This document shows, one piece after another, positions 49,265 through 57,934 of a DNA stretch of 64,000 bases. The notes below the pieces were generated by a model that worked only from the letters and a program-made list of their open reading frames with translations, made no database searches and was not told the origin of the DNA. This DNA comes from RH-AL1 sp965277355 (GTDB lineage Bacteria > Pseudomonadota > Alphaproteobacteria > Rhizobiales > Beijerinckiaceae): assembly GCA_965277355.1 (NCBI GenBank), contig CBDICN010000002.1, forward strand, positions 1,798,001 through 1,862,000, given 5' to 3'. The first letter of the stretch is position 1. Each line of letters opens with the position of its first letter. The position numbers and the translations under genes are program-made.

Positions 49265-50103
49265 TGAGCCTCTACGGCGCGCGCCGCATGAAGGACGTCG
49301 TCTACCGGGGCCTGTGCTACGCCGCGACGGCTTTCGGCATGGCCTTCCTCGTGTGGATCATGGTCGTCCTGCTCATGAAGGGCGCGGCCGGCCTCGACCT
49401 CAACCTCTTCATGCAGCGCACGCTCTCGCCCGGCAGCGGCGGCGGCCTGTGGAACGCCATCCTCGGCAGCCTGATCATGACGATCATCGGCGTGGTCGTC
49501 GGGACGCCGATCGGCATCCTCGCCGGCACCTACCTCGCCGAGTTCGGCAACACGTCGCGGCTCGCCTTCGTCGTGCGCTTCATCAACGACATCCTGCTCA
49601 GCGCGCCGTCGATCGTCATTGGCCTGTTCATCTACCAGATCGTCGTCGTGCCGATGGGGCATTTCTCCGGGATCGCCGGCGCGATGGCGCTCGCGATCAT
49701 CGTGATCCCCGTCGTGGTGCGCACGACAGAGGACATGCTGCGGCTGGTGCCGGTGCAGCTGCGCGAGGCCGCCGCCTCGCTCGGCATGCCGAAGTCGCTC
49801 ATCGTGCAGAAGATCGCCTATCGCGCGGCGAGCGCCGGCATGACGACCGGCGTGCTGCTCGCGGTGTCGCGCATCAGCGGCGAGACGGCGCCTTTGCTGT
49901 TCACCGCGCTGAACAACGTCTATGTGTCCACCGATCTCAACGCACCGATGGCGAGCCTGCCCTACGTCATCTACCGGTATGCCGGATCGGCCTATGGCGA
50001 TTGGCAGCAGCTTGCATGGTCGGGAGCCCTCATCATCACCCTGGCCGTGCTGACCCTCGCGATAACGGCGCGCGCCTTGAGTGCACCGAGGGTTCGGCGA
50101 TGA
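49264..50103 (+). CDS. pstA: Phosphate ABC transporter permease PstA
   Basis: Second permease subunit, 279 residues with six membrane helices. Family segments include GGGLWNAILGSLIMTIIGVV, PIGILAGTYLAEF, the EAA loop REAAASLGMPKSLIVQKIAY and RISGETAPLLFTAL near the C-terminus. Its ATG overlaps the pstC stop (TGATG), and its stop is 13 bases before pstB. Confidence 0.95.
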   Translation: MSLYGARRMKDVVYRGLCYAATAFGMAFLVWIMVVLLMKGAAGLDLNLFMQRTLSPGSGGGLWNAILGSLIMTIIGVVVGTPIGILAGTYLAEFGNTSRLAFVVRFINDILLSAPSIVIGLFIYQIVVVPMGHFSGIAGAMALAIIVIPVVVRTTEDMLRLVPVQLREAAASLGMPKSLIVQKIAYRAASAGMTTGVLLAVSRISGETAPLLFTALNNVYVSTDLNAPMASLPYVIYRYAGSAYGDWQQLAWSGALIITLAVLTLAITARALSAPRVRR

Positions 50104-50116
50104 GTGGAGAGAATCG

Positions 50117-50956
50117 ATGACCGCTGGACCCGAGACGGCTCTCGACGCCCTCAAGCCGACCGAGATCAAGGACGCCCCGGCCGGCGGACCGCACGGCGGC
50201 GTCCCCTACAAGCTCGCCGTGAAGAACCTGAACTTCTACTACGGCGGCAATCGCGCGCTGACGGACGTGAACCTCAACGTCTCGTCCAACAAGGTGACCG
50301 CGCTGATCGGGCCGTCCGGCTGCGGCAAGTCCACCCTGCTGCGCGTCATGAACCGCATGTACGATCTCTACCCGCGCCAGCGCGCGGAGGGCGAGGTGCT
50401 GCTCGACGGCGAGAACATCCTCGATGGAGGGCGGGACCTCAACCTGCTGCGCGCCCGCGTTGGCATGGTGTTCCAGAAGCCGACGCCGTTTCCCATGACG
50501 ATCTTCGAGAATATCGCCTTCGGCATCCGGCTCTACAACAAGCTGCCGAAGGGCGAGATCGAGGAGCGGGTCGAGCACGCGCTGCGCGGCGCCGCGCTGT
50601 GGACCGAGGTCAAGGACAAGCTGCAGGAGAGCGGGCTGTCGCTGTCGGGCGGCCAGCAGCAGCGCCTGTGCATCGCGCGCACGGTCGCGGTGCAGCCGGA
50701 GGTCATCCTGTTCGACGAGCCCTGCTCGGCGCTCGACCCCATCTCGACGGCCAAGGTCGAGGAGCTCATCGACGAGCTGTCGCGCAGCTACACCATCTGC
50801 ATCGTCACCCACTCGATGCAGCAGGCCGCCCGCGTGTCGGGCCACACCGCGTTCATGTACCTCGGCGAACTCGTCGAGTTCGGCGACACCAAGAAGGTGT
50901 TCACGTCGCCGGAGAAGAAACAGACGCAGGATTACATCACCGGCCGCTTCGGTTAG
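50117..50956 (+). CDS. pstB: Phosphate ABC transporter ATPase PstB
   Basis: Cytoplasmic ATPase of the Pst transporter, 279 residues. Walker A GPSGCGKSTLLRVMNRM, Q-loop VFQKPTPFPMTIFENIA, signature LSGGQQQRLCIART, Walker B EVILFDEPCSALDP and H-loop IVTHSMQQA are all intact. The ATG at 50117 is preferred over an upstream frame extension because GGAGAG precedes it. Confidence 0.96.
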   Translation: MTAGPETALDALKPTEIKDAPAGGPHGGVPYKLAVKNLNFYYGGNRALTDVNLNVSSNKVTALIGPSGCGKSTLLRVMNRMYDLYPRQRAEGEVLLDGENILDGGRDLNLLRARVGMVFQKPTPFPMTIFENIAFGIRLYNKLPKGEIEERVEHALRGAALWTEVKDKLQESGLSLSGGQQQRLCIARTVAVQPEVILFDEPCSALDPISTAKVEELIDELSRSYTICIVTHSMQQAARVSGHTAFMYLGELVEFGDTKKVFTSPEKKQTQDYITGRFG

Positions 50957-50993
50957 CGCGCCGAGCGATCCCGACCACTCCCGAGGTAGTCTC

Positions 50994-51698
50994 ATGTCAG
51001 ACCACACCGTTAAGGCCTACGACAAGGAACTCGACCTCCTCAATCGCAAGATCGCGGAAATGGGCGGCCTTTGCGAGAAGATGTTGTCGGACGCGATGGA
51101 TGCCCTGGTCGACCTCGACGCCGATCTCGCGCGCGAGACGGTCGCCGTCGATCCGCGGCTCGATCTGCTCCAGCGCGAGATCGAGGAACACGCGATCCTC
51201 ACCATCGCCCGGCGCCAGCCGATGGCTGTCGATCTCCGGGAGATCGTCGCGGCGATCCGCATCTCGGCCGATCTCGAGCGTGTCGGCGATCTCGCCAAGA
51301 ACATCGCCAAGCGGGCGATCGTGGTGGCGCATGAGGCGCGGCTGCCGCGCGCGATCATCGGCCTGAAGTCGATGTTTGAGACGGCCGCGCTGTCCTTGAA
51401 GGACGTGCTCGACGCCTATGCCCATCGCGACGTCGAGCAGGCGCGCGCCGTTTGGCTCCGCGACACCGAGCTCGACGCGCTCGAGGACAGCGTGTTCCGC
51501 GACCTTCTCACCTTCATGATGGAAGACCCCCGCAACATTTCGTTTTGTACCCATCTCCTGTTCTGCTCGAAGAACATCGAGCGGATCGGCGATCATTCCA
51601 CCAACGTCGCCGAGACGATCGTCTATCTCGTCACCGGCGAGCAACTCCCCGTAGACCGGCCGAAGGGCCGCTCCTTCGCCATGCCCCAGACGGCCTGA
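50994..51698 (+). CDS. phoU: Phosphate signalling protein PhoU
   Basis: A 234-residue helical protein with two PhoU repeats, each a three-helix bundle: KIAEMGGLCEKMLSDAMDAL in the first, and ARAVWLRDTELDALEDSVFR with CSKNIERIGDHSTNVAE in the second. The E/D-x-x-x-D metal motifs (SADLERVGDLAKNIAKR) are present. It bridges Pst transporter state to PhoR. Its stop overlaps the phoB ATG (TGATG). Confidence 0.95.
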   Translation: MSDHTVKAYDKELDLLNRKIAEMGGLCEKMLSDAMDALVDLDADLARETVAVDPRLDLLQREIEEHAILTIARRQPMAVDLREIVAAIRISADLERVGDLAKNIAKRAIVVAHEARLPRAIIGLKSMFETAALSLKDVLDAYAHRDVEQARAVWLRDTELDALEDSVFRDLLTFMMEDPRNISFCTHLLFCSKNIERIGDHSTNVAETIVYLVTGEQLPVDRPKGRSFAMPQTA

Positions 51699-52450
51699 TG
51701 ACCAGCTTGGACACGTCCCCGGACAAGAACGCGCGCGCGACCAGCACGGCGAGCGCGACGCCGCGTATCCTCGTCGTCGAGGACGAGGAGACGCTGAGCG
51801 TCCTACTGTCCTACAATCTGGAATCGGAGGGCTTCATCGTCGAATGCGTCGAGCGCGGCGACGAGGCCGATATCCGCCTTCTCGAGAACCCGCCGGATCT
51901 CGTCATCCTCGACTGGATGCTGCCGGGCGTCTCCGGGCTCGAGATCTGCCGCCGCATGCGGGCACGCCAGGCGACTCGCAGCCTCCCGGTCATCATGCTC
52001 ACCGCGCGAGGCGAGGAGGCGGAGCGCGTGCGCGGCCTGTCGATGGGCGCCGACGACTATATCGTCAAGCCGTTCTCGGTGCCGGAACTGATCGCGCGCG
52101 TCCGCGCGCTGCTGCGCCGCGCCAGTCCGGACCGTGTCGCGTCGCGGCTGTGCGCCGGCTCGCTCGAGCTCGACCGCCAGAACTGGCGCGTCCATCGCGG
52201 CGACCGCACGGTCCATCTCGGCCCGACCGAGTTCCGCCTGCTCGAATACCTGATGGCCAAGCCCGGCCGCGTGTTCTCGCGCGCGCAGCTGCTCGACAGC
52301 GTGTGGGGCCTTTCCGTCGAGATCGACGAGCGCACCGTCGACGTCCATGTCGGGCGACTGCGCAAGGCGCTGTCGCAGGGCGACGAGGCCGATCCCATCC
52401 GCACGGTACGCGGTGCCGGCTACGCCTTCGACGAGACGTTCAGCGGCTAG
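51698..52450 (+). CDS. phoB: Phosphate-regulon response regulator PhoB
   Basis: An OmpR/PhoB-type activator, 250 residues. The receiver shows ILVVEDEETL, phospho-acceptor in VILDWMLPGVSG, MLTARG and the Lys in YIVKPFS; the winged-helix domain shows LGPTEFRLLEYLMAKPGRVF and ERTVDVHVGRLRKAL. The ATG overlaps the phoU stop. An N-terminal extension of about 20 Ser/Thr/Ala-rich residues precedes the receiver. It should bind the Pho box upstream of pstS and possibly the olsB promoter. Confidence 0.95.
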   Translation: MTSLDTSPDKNARATSTASATPRILVVEDEETLSVLLSYNLESEGFIVECVERGDEADIRLLENPPDLVILDWMLPGVSGLEICRRMRARQATRSLPVIMLTARGEEAERVRGLSMGADDYIVKPFSVPELIARVRALLRRASPDRVASRLCAGSLELDRQNWRVHRGDRTVHLGPTEFRLLEYLMAKPGRVFSRAQLLDSVWGLSVEIDERTVDVHVGRLRKALSQGDEADPIRTVRGAGYAFDETFSG

Positions 52451-52465
52451 GCCGACGCCGAGGCC

Positions 52466-53479
52466 TCAGGCGGCGTCGCGGCGTTCGCCCATGCGCTCGC
52501 GAACGGCGGCGACGATCTCGAACGAGCGTCGACGCGCGGGCTGATCGAAGATCTGAGCGGTGATCATCAGTTCGTCGGCGCGGGTCTCCTCGAGCAAGGC
52601 GCCGATCCCGCGCTCGACCGTCTCGGCCGACCCCACGATCGCGTAACGCAAGACATGGTCGACCCCGGCGCGCAGCCGCGGCGGCGCGATCGCCGACAAC
52701 TCATCGAGCGGCGGCTGCAGCAGCCCGGGCGTACCGCTGCGCAAGGCGATGAACGCCTGCTGCAGCGAAGTGAAGAGGCGCCGCGCCTGCCCATCCGTGT
52801 CGGCCGCGACGATCGTTACCGTGACCATCGCATGCGGACGGACGAGCGACGCCGAGGGCCTGAAGGCGGAGCGATACAGGGCGAGCGCGTCCCCCAGCGC
52901 GTCCGGCGCGAAATGCGCCGCAAACGCGAACGGAAGGCCGAGCTCGGCCGCCAGTGCCGCCGAATAGGTCGAGGAGCCGAGCAGCCAGATCGGCACGGCG
53001 AGCCCGGCGCCGGGCACGGCGCGGATTGCCTGGTTCGGCTCCGGTGCGCGGAAGAAGAATCGCAATTCCTGCACGTCGGAGGGAAAACGATCCGCCACCT
53101 CCGGGCCGCGCCGCAAGGCTCGCAGCGCCATGCCGTCGCCACCGGGGGCGCGGCCGAGACCGAGGTCGATGCGGCCGGGAAAGAACGATTCCAGCGTGCC
53201 GAACTGCTCGGCGATGACCATCGGGGCGTGGTTCGGGAGCATGATGCCGCCCGAGCCGACGCGGATCGTCGACGTCGCGGCGGCAACCTGGCCGATCACC
53301 ACGGCGGTCGCCGCGCTGGCGATGCCGATCATGTTGTGGTGCTCAGCGAGCCAGAAGCGCTTATAGCCGAGCGCCTCCACGTGGCGCGCAAGCGCCACGC
53401 TGTGCTGCAGCGCATCGCGCGGCGTCTCGCCGGCGAGTACGGGGGAGAGGTCGAGGACCGAGAACGGGATCTGTGCCAT
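52466..53479 (-). CDS. Luciferase-like (LLM class) flavin-dependent oxidoreductase
   Basis: A 337-residue TIM-barrel flavoprotein of the bacterial luciferase superfamily, MsnO8/alkanal-monooxygenase-like subgroup. Seen are PFSVLDLSPVLAGETP, RFWLAEHHNMIGIASAATAV, IRVGSGGIMLPNHAP, PGRIDLGLGRAPGGDG and the C-terminal DELMITAQIFD. It needs reduced flavin, but no reductase is adjacent. The ATG at 53479 is used (GTG two codons earlier possible). It is convergent with phoB, 15 bases apart. Confidence 0.9.
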   Translation of the reverse strand: MAQIPFSVLDLSPVLAGETPRDALQHSVALARHVEALGYKRFWLAEHHNMIGIASAATAVVIGQVAAATSTIRVGSGGIMLPNHAPMVIAEQFGTLESFFPGRIDLGLGRAPGGDGMALRALRRGPEVADRFPSDVQELRFFFRAPEPNQAIRAVPGAGLAVPIWLLGSSTYSAALAAELGLPFAFAAHFAPDALGDALALYRSAFRPSASLVRPHAMVTVTIVAADTDGQARRLFTSLQQAFIALRSGTPGLLQPPLDELSAIAPPRLRAGVDHVLRYAIVGSAETVERGIGALLEETRADELMITAQIFDQPARRRSFEIVAAVRERMGERRDAA

Positions 53480-53586
53480 CGCCACAACTTAGGGTGCTTC
53501 GTGCCGGGCGCCACCGCCGAGAGTGCACTGCGCGGCGACAATGCGCGGGATGTCCTGACAATGCGGCCCGACGGCTCGCTTTAAAC

Positions 53587-54302
53587 GGCTGCGGAAGAAC
53601 AGTTTCTTGCGAGCGCGGGGGTGGTGGTCCGGGGTTTTTTCATTGTTCGCGGCTCGCTCGGGGTCGCGGTCTGTTGGTCGGGTTGAGCCGGGAGACCGAT
53701 GGATTTGCGCTTATGGCGGTGTTGGCGCGATGAGTTTCGGGATGCGGACAAGATTGCAGGCGACGGCGGCGAACGTGAAGACCGCCTCGACCTTCGGCCG
53801 CCCGCGGACTTTGACTTTGCCGTGGCCGGCCTGCGCCTTGATCCAGCCGAACACGTCCTCGATGCGCTTACGGCAGCGCTGGCTGATGTCGTAGCCGATG
53901 TGGTGCAGCGGGCGACGGTCGATGACGGTTTTGCGCACCACGCCGCACCTCGAGACGGCGCCGTTGACGGCGATAGCGGGGTCACGCGGCGCGCCCGCAG
54001 GTCGCGGTTGTGGGTGAACACCGTCGGATGCCAGACAGCATCATCCATCGGCAAGCCGGCGAACCAGCGAAACAGGAGATTGTAGTCGATCTGCTCCATC
54101 AGCTGCCGCTCGGAGCGCACCGAGAAGAAGGCCTGCAGCAGCGTCGCGCGAGCAGCATCTCGGGCGCAACCAGGGCCGGCCCAGGCGCGAGTAAAGTGCG
54201 TCGAACCGGTTGTTCAGCTTCCCAAGAGCCTCGTCCGCAAGCGCCCGGATCGCGCGCAACGGATCGCGCCAAGGCGATAAACGAACGACTTCTTCAGCAG
54301 CC
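53587..54302 (-). mobile_element. Deletion derivative of an IS5-like insertion sequence
   Basis: About 716 bases bounded by imperfect inverted ends: GGCTGCGGAAGAAC at 53587-53600 and, on the minus strand, GGCTGCTGAAGAAG at 54289-54302 (12 of 14 matching, with scattered matches further inward). Inside lie broken pieces of one transposase on the minus strand. Full-length relatives are about twice this size, so the element has lost its middle and cannot move by itself. No convincing target duplication was seen. Confidence 0.65.
53711..54268 (-). pseudogene. IS5-like transposase pseudogene with internal deletion
   Basis: The N-terminal pieces DPLRAIRALADEALGKLNNR and FDALYSRLGRP are followed, after a frameshift, by SERQLMEQIDYNLLFRWFAG and WHPTVFTHNRD. 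They are joined directly to the C-terminal piece TVIDRRPLHHIGYDISQRCR, then KRIEDVFGWIKAQAGHGK and FTFAAVACNLVRIPKLI. The central part with most catalytic residues is absent, and the halves are in different frames. Confidence 0.8.
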
Positions 54303-54396
54303 TGTCAAGCCGAGCTCCTTGGGCCAGTGCGCTAAGCGCGATGGCGAGGACCACCACGGACGTGACGCGTTTGCCTTGATCTTCTCCTTGTTCAAC

Positions 54397-55134
54397 TCAG
54401 CGCCCGCCGGAGATGGTCAGGATCGAGCCGGTCGCGTAACTCGCCTCCTCCGAAATGAGCCAGGCGACGGCGTTGGCGACCTCCTCGGGTTCGCCGCACC
54501 GCCCGATCGGTACCGTCGGCCCGACCTGATCGGCGACGCCGGTCGTCATCTCGGTGACGATCATGCCCGGCGCGACCGCGTTGACGCGGACGCCTTCGCG
54601 GGCGACCTCCTTGGCGAGCCCGATGGTGAAGCTCGCGATGGCACCCTTGGAGGTGGCGTAGGCGACCATGCTCGGGATGCCGCCGGTGGTCGCCGCGATC
54701 GAGCCGACGCTCACGATCGAGCCGCCGTGGCCGCCATGCTTGGTGGAAAGGCGGCGGAGCGCGTGCTTGGCGCAAAGCGCCGGTCCGACGACGTTGATCT
54801 CCAGCACCTTGGCAATACTATCGGCGTCGTGCTCGTCGATGCGCCGCATCTCGCCGAGCACGCCGGCATTGTTGACGAGGCCGTAGAGCGGACCGAGATC
54901 GCGATCCCCGGCGGAAAACATCGCCTGAACGTCGCCCTCCTTCGACACGTCGGCCCTGTAAGCGATGGCATGGCCGCCGGCGCTCGCGATGGCATCGACG
55001 ACCTTGCCAGCCGCGGCCGAGTCGTTCGCGTAGTTCACCAGGATCGGGTGCCCGGCCGCGGCGAGGCGCCGGCAGATCGCGGCTCCAATCCCGCGGCCGC
55101 CACCCGTGACGATAACTGTGCCGTGGCCTGCCAT
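54397..55134 (-). CDS. Short-chain dehydrogenase/reductase
   Basis: A 245-residue Rossmann-fold oxidoreductase. The cofactor motif TGGGRGIGAAICRRLA is at the N-terminus, NNAG is in LVNNAGVLG, and the catalytic Ser-Tyr-Lys is in VSVGSIAATTGGIPSMVAYA (Ser139-type) with YATSKGAIASF. The C-terminus ends YATGSILTISGGR, typical of FabG/glucose-dehydrogenase-like SDRs. Substrate unknown. The ATG at 55134 starts the first strand. Confidence 0.92.
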   Translation of the reverse strand: MAGHGTVIVTGGGRGIGAAICRRLAAAGHPILVNYANDSAAAGKVVDAIASAGGHAIAYRADVSKEGDVQAMFSAGDRDLGPLYGLVNNAGVLGEMRRIDEHDADSIAKVLEINVVGPALCAKHALRRLSTKHGGHGGSIVSVGSIAATTGGIPSMVAYATSKGAIASFTIGLAKEVAREGVRVNAVAPGMIVTEMTTGVADQVGPTVPIGRCGEPEEVANAVAWLISEEASYATGSILTISGGR

Positions 55135-55242
55135 CGCGATCCTCAAATTGCAAAGGCGCAGGCGCAACGGCGCCCGAGCCTCGATCCCACCTTGAAGTGA
55201 AGGGCCAGCGCGAATGCCGGCCCTTCATCCATAAACCCGCGC

Positions 55243-56736
55243 TTACTCCGCCGCGATCCTCTGCGGCTCGATGCCGATGCCCTTGGCGACCGCCGCACCG
55301 AAATCGGGGTGAATCTTGTACCAATGCTTCAACATCCGCTCCTGGATCGGGCGCGGGTTCTCGATGCCCATGTTCGGGTTGGTCATCGAGCCGACGATGT
55401 TCTCGACGAGATGCGACCGCCCGGTATCGTCGAGCACCTTTTCCCAAAAAACGCGCGGCTGCCCGTAAAGATCCTCGTCGTCGCACTTGTACTCGTAGCG
55501 CGCGGCGTTTCCGTCGATGCGCAGCGGTGGTTCCGTGATCGCCCGGTCCTCGGCAGGACCGCCGAACGAGTTCGGCTCGTAATCGACCTCGCCGCCATCG
55601 TTGCCGTCGACGCGCATCACGCCGTCTCGATTATAGGTGTTATGATGGTTGGCGGCCTTCGGCTGGTTGACCGGGATCTGGTCGTAGTTCGGGCCGCCCA
55701 GCCGGTAACGATGGGCGTCCGAGTAGCTCAGGACCCGATTCTGCAACACCTTGTCGGGCGAGAAGCCGATGCCCGGCACGACGTTCGACGGCTCGAAGGA
55801 GGCCTGCTCCACCTCCGCGAAGTAGTTCTTCACGTTGCGGTTCAACTCCATGATGCCGACCTCCTGCAAGGGATAGTCGGCGTGCGGCCAAGTCTTGGTC
55901 AGGTCGAAGGGGTGAACTCGGTAGGTGGCGGCATCCTTCTCAGGCATGACCTGAATCATCAACTTCCACTTCGGATTGTCACCGCGCTTGATCGCCTCGA
56001 GCAGATCCTGCGCCGAATAATCAGGATGCTCGCCGGTCATCTTGGCGGCCTCGGCGTCAGTAAAGTTCTGGATGCCTTGCTCGGTCTTGAAGTGGAACTT
56101 GACCCACGAGCGCTCACCCTTGTCGTTCCAGAGCGAGAAGGTGTGCGAGCCGTAGCCGTTCATAAAGCGGGCGGACTTCGGGGTGCCGCGGTCGGAGTAC
56201 AGGAACATGACCTGGTGCAGCGCTTCGGGCGACAGGCTCCAATAGTCCCAGCGACGCCAGTGCGGCTTAAGGTGGGTGCCGGGATCGCGTTTCTGCGTGC
56301 GGATGAAGTCGGAGAACTTCAGGGGATCGCGGATGAAGAAGATCGGCGTGTTGTTGCCGACCATGTCCCAGTTGCCGTCCTCGGTGTAGAACTTGAGGGC
56401 GAAGCCGCGCGGATCGCGCGCCGTATCGGCCGAGCCTGACTCGCCGCCGACCGTCGAGAAGCGGGCGAACATCTCTGTCTGCTTGCCGACCTGCGAGAAG
56501 ATGTTGGCACAGGTGAGATGCGCGATGTCCTTGGTCACCGTGAACGTGCCGTAGGCGCCATAACCCTTGGCGTGCACCACGCGCTCGGGAATGCGCTCGC
56601 GGTTGAAGTGCGCCATCTTTTCGATGAGGTGATAGTCCTGCATCAGCATTGGCCCGCGCGGGCCGGCGGTCAGGGAGTTCTGGTTGTTCTCGACGGGACG
56701 ACCGAAGGCTGTCGTCAGGGTCGGCTTGTCGACCAT
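55243..56736 (-). CDS. katA: Monofunctional heme catalase
   Basis: Degrades hydrogen peroxide. The 497 residues are the small-subunit type. The active-site histidine is in RIPERVVHAKGYGAYG, asparagine in GNNTPIFFIRDP, and the proximal heme tyrosine in RVLSYSDAHRYRLG; heme-adjacent FSTVGGESGSADTARDPRGF is intact. The ATG at 56736 has GAGGAG about eight bases upstream. An NADPH-binding region is likely, as in other small-subunit catalases. No adjacent oxyR. Confidence 0.97.
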   Translation of the reverse strand: MVDKPTLTTAFGRPVENNQNSLTAGPRGPMLMQDYHLIEKMAHFNRERIPERVVHAKGYGAYGTFTVTKDIAHLTCANIFSQVGKQTEMFARFSTVGGESGSADTARDPRGFALKFYTEDGNWDMVGNNTPIFFIRDPLKFSDFIRTQKRDPGTHLKPHWRRWDYWSLSPEALHQVMFLYSDRGTPKSARFMNGYGSHTFSLWNDKGERSWVKFHFKTEQGIQNFTDAEAAKMTGEHPDYSAQDLLEAIKRGDNPKWKLMIQVMPEKDAATYRVHPFDLTKTWPHADYPLQEVGIMELNRNVKNYFAEVEQASFEPSNVVPGIGFSPDKVLQNRVLSYSDAHRYRLGGPNYDQIPVNQPKAANHHNTYNRDGVMRVDGNDGGEVDYEPNSFGGPAEDRAITEPPLRIDGNAARYEYKCDDEDLYGQPRVFWEKVLDDTGRSHLVENIVGSMTNPNMGIENPRPIQERMLKHWYKIHPDFGAAVAKGIGIEPQRIAAE

Positions 56737-57065
56737 ATGCAAATCTCCTCGAAGAATTGGCTCAGCCGCGTGTCGCGCCGCATGACACCGGTTTCGCGAT
56801 GGCCTTCAACGGTCGCAATGCCGGTTGGTTGCGGCCGGCTTCTTCCGCGAAGAAGAGTTGAGCGACCGCCTGCAACAGCGGCGGGAGGCTGCTTTCGCTC
56901 TCGGGAAACAACAGGTTACATCGTCCCGGATCACATCAAAGTGGGAGCCGGAGCGGTAACGACTCGGGATCGCGCACCGAACCGGGACCAGAGCCTGCCA
57001 CGGCTCGGCCGCCACCGGATCATCGGTGTCGGACCCTCTGAAAACATCTCGGAAGGATCCCGATC
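56737..57065. other. Divergent intergenic region between katA and a small secreted-protein gene
   Basis: About 330 bases without a credible gene; it should carry the katA promoter and that of the small gene. I see no clear OxyR or repeat motif by eye. Confidence 0.45.
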
Positions 57066-57284
57066 ATGCGCACCATCATCCTCGCTACCTCGCTCCTCGC
57101 CGCACTCGCCGGGCCGGCCGTCGCGCAGATCCACATCCACGGCTCTGCCGCGCCGAGGCTGGCCGCAGACTTCTCCGATCTCGCGCCGACCACTGGCGAG
57201 CGAAGCGCGCCCGGCGTCGACCTGACGTCGCCTCGCCTCGCCCATCAGAGATTCTGCGTCTGGGGTTCCCTCGGCGACTGCTGA
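57066..57284 (+). CDS. Small exported protein of unknown function
   Basis: A 72-residue protein. A typical signal peptide (MRTIILATSLLAALAGPAVA) is followed by about 50 residues starting IHIHGSAAPRL and ending in two cysteines (RFCVWGSLGDC). GGAAGGA lies before the ATG. The two cysteines could form a disulfide in the periplasm, and the IHIH near the mature N-terminus could bind metal. No family was recognised. Confidence 0.6.
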   Translation: MRTIILATSLLAALAGPAVAQIHIHGSAAPRLAADFSDLAPTTGERSAPGVDLTSPRLAHQRFCVWGSLGDC

Positions 57285-57334
57285 TCGTCGCGCCGCCCGG
57301 GCGAGCCGGCCACCGGCATCGCCAGCGCGGCGCC

Positions 57335-57790
57335 TTAAAGCGGCTGGACGGCGATCGAGATCATCTCGGCGTAGAGCGCGGGCTTGGCCTCGCCCGCGAT
57401 CTCGATTGCGACCTCGCTGACCTGCTTCCAGCGCCCGGGCTCTCTCTCGGCGAAGTCGAGCAGCCGGAACCGGGCGCGGATGCGGCTGCCGCTGCGCACC
57501 GGGCTGAGGAAGCGGACCTTCTCGTAGCCGTAATTGATCATCATCTGCACTGGGCTGAGGCGCGGCAGCGCGTCGACCGCGAGCGTCGGCACCAGCGACA
57601 GCGTGAGGAGACCGTGCGCGATCGTCCCGCCGAATGGCGTCGCCGCCGCGCGAATGGGGTCGACGTGGATGAATTGATGGTCGCCGGTAACGTCCGCGAA
57701 ACGGTCGATGCGCTCCTGATCGACCAACAGCCAATCCGATTGGCCGACCTCCTTGCCGACGAGGGAAACAAGCTGCTCGACCGTGGCCAC
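57335..57790 (-). CDS. MaoC-family dehydratase (R-specific enoyl-CoA hydratase-like)
   Basis: A hot-dog fold hydratase, 151 residues. The hydratase-2 signature is visible: DRFADVTGDHQFIHVDPIRA (catalytic Asp/His) followed by GGTIAHGLLTLSLVP. The GTG at 57790 is chosen because AAAGGA precedes it and the family start follows; upstream codons lack similarity. It is divergent from an SDR gene. Possible roles are in short-chain acyl-CoA or polyhydroxyalkanoate monomer metabolism. Confidence 0.9.
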   Translation of the reverse strand: MATVEQLVSLVGKEVGQSDWLLVDQERIDRFADVTGDHQFIHVDPIRAAATPFGGTIAHGLLTLSLVPTLAVDALPRLSPVQMMINYGYEKVRFLSPVRSGSRIRARFRLLDFAEREPGRWKQVSEVAIEIAGEAKPALYAEMISIAVQPL

Positions 57791-57934
57791 GATGATCCTT
57801 TCAGCAAGCCCGACGCATTCTGCCAAGTGAGGCTCGCGCGGCCTTCCTGGCCCGTTCGCCGGCGTTCGACAACCGCTTTCTGACAAGTGACCGATCGCGA
57901 TAGGATGCGGCATCCGCAGTTCGGAGAGAGCCAA

